Part shown: piece by piece, positions 28,801-33,402 of the stretch
How positions within the stretch are numbered: position 1 is the stretch's first letter
Layout: the number at the start of each line of letters is the position of its first letter
NCBI GenBank assembly: GCA_012519815.1
Contig: JAAYPM010000042.1
Location: 1-33,402, forward strand
From: Bacteroidales bacterium
Lineage (GTDB): Bacteria > Bacteroidota > Bacteroidia > Bacteroidales > UBA1715
Direction of reading: 5' to 3'
DNA: 33,402 nt
The notes under the pieces: model-generated
What the model was told of the DNA's origin: nothing
Database searches by the model: none
The model's input: the letters and a program-made list of their open reading frames with translations, nothing else
Translations under genes and position numbers: made by a program

Positions 28801-30379
28801 TACGAAACTCCTCATTTTTATCTTGAACGCTATCAGGAATATTTTTTTGACTTAAAACTTCAATTCCCTTACAGCTATTTAAAAAACCGTTAATTAATTT
28901 TGCTGTAGTATGTAGTACATTTTGCTCTTCCTGTAAAAAAGGCCCAACATCTTCGGACGGAAATTTTTTAAGATACACTATTTCAATTGTTCCTTTTTTG
29001 TTATCTATTGTGTAAATAGGCTCAGAAAGCATCCATGGGGTAGTTTTAAAATGAGGCGTTTTATACGTCTCTCCTTCAAATGTAATTTTACAAGCAGCAT
29101 ATTTTGAATATTGACATGCATTAGGCAACAATAAACATATCCGATGCATCACCTCTTGCACATTATTTTCTTCTTCTATGATTTTTGAAACCATAGTAAT
29201 AATATGCATTTCTTTTAATCGTTCCTCATTTGTTTTTTGGAGTGATAAAAAAGCATTTTTCGCAACTCTTCCTGATATAATTGCAGCAAGATTTTGCAAT
29301 AAAACATGTTCTTCTTTTAAAAATGGACTATTATCAATTTTCGGAAAATCTTTTGTATAAAAAACCTCTATACTTCCTCGTGTTTTAGATACAGAATAAA
29401 AAGATTGTTTAATTCTCCATTCTGATTCCTCAAAATGATTACTCAAAAAAACTTGTTTATTATATTTAATTCGTACAACAGCATGGTCAGAATATTGAAA
29501 CGCATCGGGTAAAATTGCACAAATTTCTGATAAAACATCTTGTAATTCCTTTGCTTTTTGAATAATATGAGATGCTGCGTTAATAATTTTAATTTCTTTT
29601 AATCGCTCTGTGTTTTGATATAAAACCTCCTTTAAAATTATTTTGCTTGTAGCACCCGAAATAAGTGCAGCTAAATTGTATATAAAATTTCGCTCTTCTT
29701 GTAAAAACACATCATTATCACCGCTTTGCATGTCTTGCACATAACACACCTCAACATATCCCTTTGAACCATTAGGAATTTCAAATGATTCTTTTATTGC
29801 CCACTGAGTACGTTTAAATTTTTCACTGGTATATATGTTTTCATCATACACTATTTCGGCACCCGCATGTTGAGAATGTTGCATTACTACAGGTAAAAAC
29901 TCACATATACGCTGTAGCATATCATCAATAGTGTTTTCTTTATTTGCAATTTTTACCGCTGTATCTATTCCCGTAATTTCTTTAGAACGCTCAATATGTT
30001 TATGAGTTAATTCGCCTAATTGATACATAGAAAACGCACTTTTAAGTACTGTTTTCCATTGCGGCAGCTGTTTTTTTATTATAGTATATTCTTTTTGTAC
30101 CGAAGACAAGGAATCGTGAGAATTAAAATACAGTTTAATAATAACATCTTTATTATCAACTGTTTCAAAATGACTTCGAATAACAGAAGAACTAAACATA
30201 AACGCATCACTTTTATATTCATTCTGTAAAAATTTTATTGAAGCAGATTTTAATACGGGACTAAAAGCGTCAACAATTACGTTACAAACGCTCACAAGAA
30301 AATCAGAAAACGATTTTTTTTTCTCAAGTAAAGAAATAATTAAAGACGTAACTTCTGTTTGCGTATTTTTTGTATCCAT
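25820..30379 (-). CDS. Multidomain sensor: GAF-like repeats, two receivers and PEP-synthase-like ATP-grasp domain
   Basis: A 1519-residue soluble protein. Residues about 129-257, 258-385 and 386-500 are three tandem copies of a GAF-like unit sharing ICxxLP, GxIEVxY and FLxEE; a degenerate copy may cover about 25-118. A receiver-like domain at about 558-690 lacks the phospho-Asp. A second at about 703-850 looks competent: Glu711/Asp712, Asp782, Ser816, Lys835. Residues about 963-1335 match the pyruvate/phosphate dikinase and PEP-synthase N-terminal ATP-grasp domain: GSLGGKGRGLGF, AVRSSSTSEDS at 1062-1072, PFSGVFDTY, and the closing FYLLQIKP. A C-terminal segment (GPGRWGTRDRFLGVPVTW at 1411-1428) follows. 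The swivelling phosphohistidine domain and PEP barrel are absent, so PEP synthesis is unlikely. It is the first gene of an operon with the LuxR regulator; signal and phosphoryl acceptor are unknown. Confidence 0.88.
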   Translation of the reverse strand: MDTKNTQTEVTSLIISLLEKKKSFSDFLVSVCNVIVDAFSPVLKSASIKFLQNEYKSDAFMFSSSVIRSHFETVDNKDVIIKLYFNSHDSLSSVQKEYTIIKKQLPQWKTVLKSAFSMYQLGELTHKHIERSKEITGIDTAVKIANKENTIDDMLQRICEFLPVVMQHSQHAGAEIVYDENIYTSEKFKRTQWAIKESFEIPNGSKGYVEVCYVQDMQSGDNDVFLQEERNFIYNLAALISGATSKIILKEVLYQNTERLKEIKIINAASHIIQKAKELQDVLSEICAILPDAFQYSDHAVVRIKYNKQVFLSNHFEESEWRIKQSFYSVSKTRGSIEVFYTKDFPKIDNSPFLKEEHVLLQNLAAIISGRVAKNAFLSLQKTNEERLKEMHIITMVSKIIEEENNVQEVMHRICLLLPNACQYSKYAACKITFEGETYKTPHFKTTPWMLSEPIYTIDNKKGTIEIVYLKKFPSEDVGPFLQEEQNVLHTTAKLINGFLNSCKGIEVLSQKNIPDSVQDKNEEFRKSLSQTKRPIQLYFNQQSLEKYVYLDMMKYKVKHILFVSTLYDAFMLESEDSFFEKFMGEIYQYSLFSLPRITGVSSLDEALELLETTSFDLIVVMAGIDKHAPITMSEEIRAKHTEIPIYLLLNKKNDLKHFENIVPTIRSVDKIFVWNGDSLIFFTMVKSIEDRVNVANDTKIGLVRVILLIEDSPLYYSRYLQTLYSIVFDQVRQILPEVSKNELNKICKMRSRPKILLARNYEEAISIFNMYKDFLLCVISDFEFERTGKLDKEAGVKFIQYARTKIYNLPVILQSSEEQNKFVAEKLGVKFLDKNSDYLIRDLTVFLQSYLGFGNFVFRDKDEIEIAEAKSLREFENLIATVPDDSFYLHAHQNQFSIWLMARGEIELAQNINSIRVEEYENLAEKRALILEEFRKYREVKKRGKIITFEESATIDERNIVTFCTGSLGGKGRGLGFIDVLLYNTDFSELSQQISILTPVTVVIGTDEFQNFITRNKLSDKIFNTKLPYEKLREFFAKGKLSPSLLKKIKVFVNQVDRPIAVRSSSTSEDSLTHPFSGVFDTYVIPNSKTYKRKIVEFISDAIKMVYASVYSKDARIYFEAINHKVEDEKMAIVLQELVGSYHGEYYYPHVSGVAQSYNYYPIGNMKPEEGFAVAAVGLGTYVVNGWKSYRFSPKYPNVSVYGTKDILQATQRQFYALKTTNIDVDFVADGEYAAMELLDIDVAEKHGTLKHCASVYNVDNDRIEPGLMTSGPRIINFANILQHNYIPLAKTIEVILKTVEEAFGSPVEIEYAVDLEPNKYNKPTFYLLQIKPLLTGINTIPIDFTKFQRKDLLLYSQQSLGNGEVSDITDLVCVSPESFNKLETVEMAAEIEEINKQMIQENRKYVLLGPGRWGTRDRFLGVPVTWSQISKAKVIVETSLDNFPLDSSLGSHFFHNVTSMNVGYFSVHHNSATDFIAWDVIAKQKVIKKTKHCVHVRFKKSLRVLMDGKKKTSIIIL

Positions 30380-30409
30380 ATTCTCATTTTTACACCTTAT
30401 ACTCTATTT

Positions 30410-30450
30410 CTTTATATATAAAGCACAGCTTATAACTTTATGTATAAAGT
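30410..30450. promoter_or_regulatory. two operator-like palindromes CTTTAT-N2-ATAAAG
   Basis: CTTTATATATAAAG (30410-30423) and ACTTTATGTATAAAGT (30435-30450) share the half-sites CTTTAT/ATAAAG with a 2-base spacer; their centres are 26 bases apart, at about 37 and 63 bases before the start codon of the 1519-residue protein. This is a reasonable position for an operator. AT-rich sequence makes short palindromes common, so the shared spacing is the main argument. Confidence 0.4.
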
Positions 30451-30478
30451 GTGTAAAGTACATTTTTTTTTTCACATG

Positions 30479-30500
30479 ATAAAGTCTTGAAAGACTTTAT
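30479..30500. repeat. inverted repeat with the same half-sites, opposite order
   Basis: ATAAAGTCTT-GA-AAGACTTTAT is a perfect 10-bp stem with a 2-base centre. The outer bases are the half-sites of the palindromes at 30410-30450 in reversed order. No T-run follows on the minus strand, so it does not look like a terminator of the upstream exporter gene. Confidence 0.5.
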
Positions 30501-30637
30501 TTACTATGGTACAAAAATAGAATGATTTTTTTGTTTGTTTTAACAAGAGCATAGATGCTGCATGATTTTATTGAATAAAAATATGATTTTTATTTTCAAA
30601 GATTTTTTATTCCCAAAATCTTGCTGAATATTCAGAA

Positions 30638-31747
30638 TTAAAAATTAACCAAAAGCCCAAATCCACCAACAATAAATCCAATTACAACACTAATAAGTTT
30701 AATCTTTACAAATGCACGTTTATTTTCTGCAAATAACGGCAAACCGCCGTGTCCGTCTTGTACTATAGAATTTGCCAAGAGAATGCTCAAAGGAATTGCA
30801 CCCGATAGATACAACGATATAAAAATTACATGTGGTCCTGATTCTGGGATTAAACCAATTAAAATAGCAACTATAAGAATATGATACATATAATCACTTG
30901 CAAATTCTTGCACATTCAAATGCTGATTTAACACATACACCCCAGCAATTACAATACTTGTCCAAATAAGCACCTTAAAAAAATGTTTTTTAATAATATG
31001 ATTCCATAAATGTTCTTCAAGAAAATGTTCGGGAACAATGCTAAAAATAAAAAACGAAATAGCAGAAATAACAATAAACGTAAACGAAATCCAACTAAAA
31101 TGATGTTCATGCTCTCCTGCACATGTTTCAGCATGTACATCAACATGTGTAACCGTGGTTAAAAAATCATGGCTATGCCCTATTTCCCCAAAAATAGCAT
31201 ACAATATCACCCCAACAGCTCCAAATAACAACAATGCACGATGCGGCGAAGCTTGAACATAGTTTTTTCGTATAGTTTGGAACGGTTTCGAAAAACTTGG
31301 CATTTCGTATTCATGTACTTCAAAATGAATAACAGCATCATTTTGTGTAAGATTCTGATTCCTTTTTTTAGAAATAAGCTCAACAATTACTCCCGTTATA
31401 ATTGCAAGTCCAAACAAAATACCATTCACAAGCAGTGCTTGTTTGGGAGCTACAGAAAACAACAGAAACGCCTCATCGCCCATAGTCGCAATAAACGCCG
31501 CTGTAAGTGCACCAAAACTCACAAGTTTATGGGTATAGAGCGTTACTACCGTGTATGTTCCCAAACACCCCGGAATAACTCCCAATATTGAGCTTACTAA
31601 AATTTGCCGAAAACCTGATTTTTTTATGTGTTTACTAAACGCCCCTGCCGTACGAACATTTACATACTCAATAATGAGCATCATAATAAGCACAAAAAAA
31701 GTGATTGACAAGGTGTTTTTAATAATAAGAGAAACAGCTTCGAACAT
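30638..31747 (-). CDS. Putative 10-TM heavy-metal exporter (ArsP_2-like family)
   Basis: A 369-residue integral membrane protein with about ten hydrophobic segments in two groups (about 5-125 and 170-369). Family-like motifs are GVIPGCLGTY at 56-65, IATMGDEAF at 86-94, GLIPESGPHVIF in the second half, and QDGHGGLPL. These match the putative manganese/heavy-metal transporter family. The loop at 190-217 is rich in His with Glu, Asp and one Cys (HSHDF, HVDVHAETC, GEHEHH), a likely metal-binding site between the halves. The substrate cannot be named from sequence; a divalent or soft metal is the reasonable guess. It follows the aldo/keto reductase gene on the same strand with a 51-base gap, so co-transcription is possible. 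Confidence 0.85.
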   Translation of the reverse strand: MFEAVSLIIKNTLSITFFVLIMMLIIEYVNVRTAGAFSKHIKKSGFRQILVSSILGVIPGCLGTYTVVTLYTHKLVSFGALTAAFIATMGDEAFLLFSVAPKQALLVNGILFGLAIITGVIVELISKKRNQNLTQNDAVIHFEVHEYEMPSFSKPFQTIRKNYVQASPHRALLLFGAVGVILYAIFGEIGHSHDFLTTVTHVDVHAETCAGEHEHHFSWISFTFIVISAISFFIFSIVPEHFLEEHLWNHIIKKHFFKVLIWTSIVIAGVYVLNQHLNVQEFASDYMYHILIVAILIGLIPESGPHVIFISLYLSGAIPLSILLANSIVQDGHGGLPLFAENKRAFVKIKLISVVIGFIVGGFGLLVNF

Positions 31748-31798
31748 ACGTTATTTTTTAAGAATTACCATGACACACAAACATTGCAACTTCAAATG

Positions 31799-32788
31799 TT
31801 ATAAACATATAGCATCAATAGCACGTATTTCATCATCTAAAAAAGGCGTTGCATTACGTGCGTTTAAATTAGTTTGCAACTGTGATGGCGAACTTGCACC
31901 AATAAGAACCGATGTGATTTTTTTATGCCACAACCATGCAATTGCCATTTCGGCAAGTGTTTGATTTCTATTTTGTGCTATGAGTGTAAGTGCTTGAATT
32001 TTTTCACGAACCTCCTCATTTATATCGTCCTCCGACAAAAAACCATGCGGTTTAGCAGCACGAGAATCACGAGGAATATCATGTAAATATTTATCGCTCA
32101 ACAAACCTTGAGCAAGAGGCGAAAATGCAATTGAACCAACACCATGTTGTTCTAAAGTTTGTAATAAGCCATCAGTTTCAGCTTCTCTACAAAACATATT
32201 ATATTTGAATTGATGCAGCACAAGCGGCACACCCAAAGATTGTAAAATAGCAACAGCCTCATTTGTTTGTGCACTATTATAATTCGAAATACCTATATAT
32301 AACGCCTTACCTTGTCGGTAGATTAATTCTAATGCAGCCATAGTTTCCTCTAAAGGTGTGCGAGGATCAAACCTATGATGATAAAAAATGTCCACATATT
32401 CAAGATTCATTCGTTTAAGACTTTGGTTGAGACTTGCAATAAGATATTTTTTTGAACCACCATCGCCATACGGTCCTTCCCACATGCCATATCCTGCTTT
32501 TGTAGAAATAATAAGTTCGTCTCGAAAACCCACAAGTTCTTTTGAAAGCACTGCACCCAATGTTTTTTCGGCAGATCCAGCAACTGGACCATAATTATTT
32601 GCTAAATCGAAATGCGTTATTCCATTATCAAACGCATGTAAAAGTATGCTTTTTGCCGTGTCAAACACATCAACACTTCCGAAATTATGCCATAATCCAA
32701 GTGACAATTTTGGGAGTTCAAGTCCAGTATTTCCGCAATGAGAATATTGCATACGTTGGTATCGGTCATGTGCAGGTATATAATTCAT
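31799..32788 (-). CDS. Aldo/keto reductase, YghZ (L-glyceraldehyde 3-phosphate reductase) family
   Basis: A 329-residue NADPH-dependent TIM-barrel reductase. It is close to E. coli YghZ over its full length, as I remember that sequence: RYQRMQYSHCG, LSLGLWHNFG, THFDLANNYGP, ELIISTKAGY, GGSKKYLIASL, SLKRMNLEYVDIFYHHR, GKALYIGISNY, SPLAQGLLSDKYL and SVLIGASSPSQL. The catalytic tetrad is visible as Asp61, Tyr66, Lys97 and His138. The E. coli enzyme reduces L-glyceraldehyde 3-phosphate and can detoxify methylglyoxal; the same role here is inferred. Closeness to triose metabolism (tpiA, transketolase) is consistent but not proof. A TAnnTTTG box lies about 43 bases upstream. Confidence 0.95.
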   Translation of the reverse strand: MNYIPAHDRYQRMQYSHCGNTGLELPKLSLGLWHNFGSVDVFDTAKSILLHAFDNGITHFDLANNYGPVAGSAEKTLGAVLSKELVGFRDELIISTKAGYGMWEGPYGDGGSKKYLIASLNQSLKRMNLEYVDIFYHHRFDPRTPLEETMAALELIYRQGKALYIGISNYNSAQTNEAVAILQSLGVPLVLHQFKYNMFCREAETDGLLQTLEQHGVGSIAFSPLAQGLLSDKYLHDIPRDSRAAKPHGFLSEDDINEEVREKIQALTLIAQNRNQTLAEMAIAWLWHKKITSVLIGASSPSQLQTNLNARNATPFLDDEIRAIDAICL

Positions 32789-32830
32789 AATTTTTGTGTT
32801 TCTATTTATTTTCAGAATTTATTCAGCTCA

Positions 32831-32838
32831 CAAATATA
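32831..32838 (-). promoter_or_regulatory. possible -7 box for the aldo/keto reductase gene
   Basis: On the minus strand this reads TATATTTG, an exact TAnnTTTG match, 42 bases before the start codon. A TTTG further upstream is spaced about 12 bases away, too close for a normal -33 element, so support is partial. Confidence 0.35.
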
Positions 32839-32948
32839 TTATTTTCTCATCAAAAGAATGTTTTTCGAGCCGAATATTGCTCATTTTTAAGCTGAATGCG
32901 ATTTGAAACAATAGAAACGTAAAAAAACACTATTCACATCATGTAGAT

Positions 32949-33402
32949 TTAATGTTCAATCCCCTTTCTTGCTTGAACTCCTTTTGTGTAATAATGTTTT
33001 ATTTCTTTCATTTCGGTTACTAAATCTGCAATTTCAATTAATTCATCAGGAGCGTTTCTGCCTGTAATAATTACTTCAACATGTTCGGGTTTTCTTTTGA
33101 GTAATTCAATAAGTTCTTCAACACAAAACAGTTTATAATACATAGCAATATTAGCTTCATCTAACACCACCATATCATATGTTCCTGACATAATTATTTC
33201 AGAAACCTCCTTTTAACCTTTACGAGCAGCTTCAACATCTTCGTGTTTTGGTTTTTGATAAATAAATCAATCCAATCCGTATTGTTTTATGGTAATAGCA
33301 GGCAAAAATTGTTGAATTGTTTTCACTTCAGAATACTTTTGCCCTTTTACAAACTGTGCAAAAAACACTTTTTTATTTGCCCCAACAGCCCGTACAGAGA
33401 GA
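32949..33402 (-). pseudogene. cobO: cob(I)alamin adenosyltransferase (CobO-type), two in-frame stops, 5' end outside window
   Basis: The intact enzyme adenosylates reduced corrinoids using ATP, in coenzyme B12 synthesis or salvage. The last 80 codons are clean: VVLDEANIAM, VEVIITGR, ADLVTEMKEIKHYY and GVQARKGIEH are standard CobO motifs. Upstream in the same frame the protein remains recognisable (SVRAVGANKKVFFAQFVKGQ) but is broken by TGA at 33267-33269 (after QYGLD) and TAA at 33213-33215 (after AARKG). No frameshift is needed, and the TAA is one base from a Leu codon. The N-terminal P-loop lies beyond the window. Either the gene is recently inactivated or these are sequence errors near a contig edge. 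The ATG at 33189-33191 is internal and not a credible start. Confidence 0.85.

Noticed and set aside
30599-30622. AAGATTTT / AAAATCTT hairpin as the terminator of the metal-exporter gene
   Set aside because: The stem is almost only A-T, the spacer is 8 bases and no T-run follows on the minus strand; it is likely chance in AT-rich sequence.
30501-30637. Possible small gene or RNA between the exporter and the sensor operon
   Set aside because: No credible open frame; only short AT-rich inverted repeats such as CTGAATATTCAG are visible.
33267-33269. TGA in the cobO frame read as selenocysteine
   Set aside because: A second stop (TAA) follows 17 codons later, no selenocysteine insertion element is evident, and CobO is not a known selenoprotein.

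Overview
The window is an AT-rich chromosomal stretch from a member of the Bacteroidota, most likely an anaerobic Bacteroidales relative. Supporting signs are the order folP / DUF1599 / BT_3928-type DoxX protein / tpiA, which I recall from Bacteroides; several TAnnTTTG-type (-7) boxes upstream of genes; TonB_C proteins with the Bacteroidetes FPGG signature; exported proteins whose signal peptides end in FSQ; and a single-chain pyruvate:ferredoxin oxidoreductase. I see no rRNA, tRNA, CRISPR array, transposase or phage gene. Two genes run off the window: ligA at the left edge and a cobO-like gene at the right edge.

Layout. 1-5.5 kb (+): ligA (5' end missing), proB, an unrecognised acidic protein, a YhcC-type radical SAM protein and a Gfo/Idh/MocA oxidoreductase; the last three are translationally coupled by short overlaps. 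5.7-9.6 kb (+): a cold-shock protein with a clear terminator, a CPA2 cation/proton antiporter with a stress-protein-like tail, and two small exported TonB_C-domain proteins. 9.8-12.9 kb (-): transketolase and dihydropteroate synthase. 13.0-21.3 kb (+): DUF1599 protein, DoxX-like membrane protein, tpiA, a terminator-like hairpin, prmA and a 1540-residue exported protein without a recognisable domain. 21.5-25.1 kb (+): nifJ (PFOR), ending at a bidirectional hairpin. 25.2-32.8 kb (-): a LuxR-type regulator with a degenerate receiver, a 1519-residue sensor/receiver/PEP-synthase-like fusion, a putative heavy-metal exporter and a YghZ-type aldo/keto reductase. 32.9-33.4 kb (-): the 3' part of a cobO-like gene interrupted by two in-frame stops.

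The most interesting unit is the two-gene cluster at 25.17-30.38 kb, tail to tail with nifJ. Its large protein carries three clear (probably four) tandem GAF-like sensory repeats, a degenerate receiver, an apparently intact receiver, and the ATP-grasp domain of pyruvate phosphate dikinase/PEP synthase, but no phosphohistidine swivel or PEP-binding barrel. Four bases downstream lies a LuxR regulator whose receiver has lost the acidic pair, the phospho-acceptor Asp and the Lys. The upstream region holds two palindromes of the form CTTTAT-N2-ATAAAG plus an inverted arrangement of the same half-sites. I infer a signalling device linked to pyruvate/PEP or energy state. Related PEP-synthase-like proteins with receivers occur elsewhere in Bacteroidota as far as I recall, so the novelty lies in the repeats, the degenerate partner and the operator-like sites.

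Other points worth checking are a serine in dihydropteroate synthase at the position of E. coli Pro64 (a known sulfonamide-resistance position), the disrupted cobO, and a GC-rich palindromic repeat next to transketolase.
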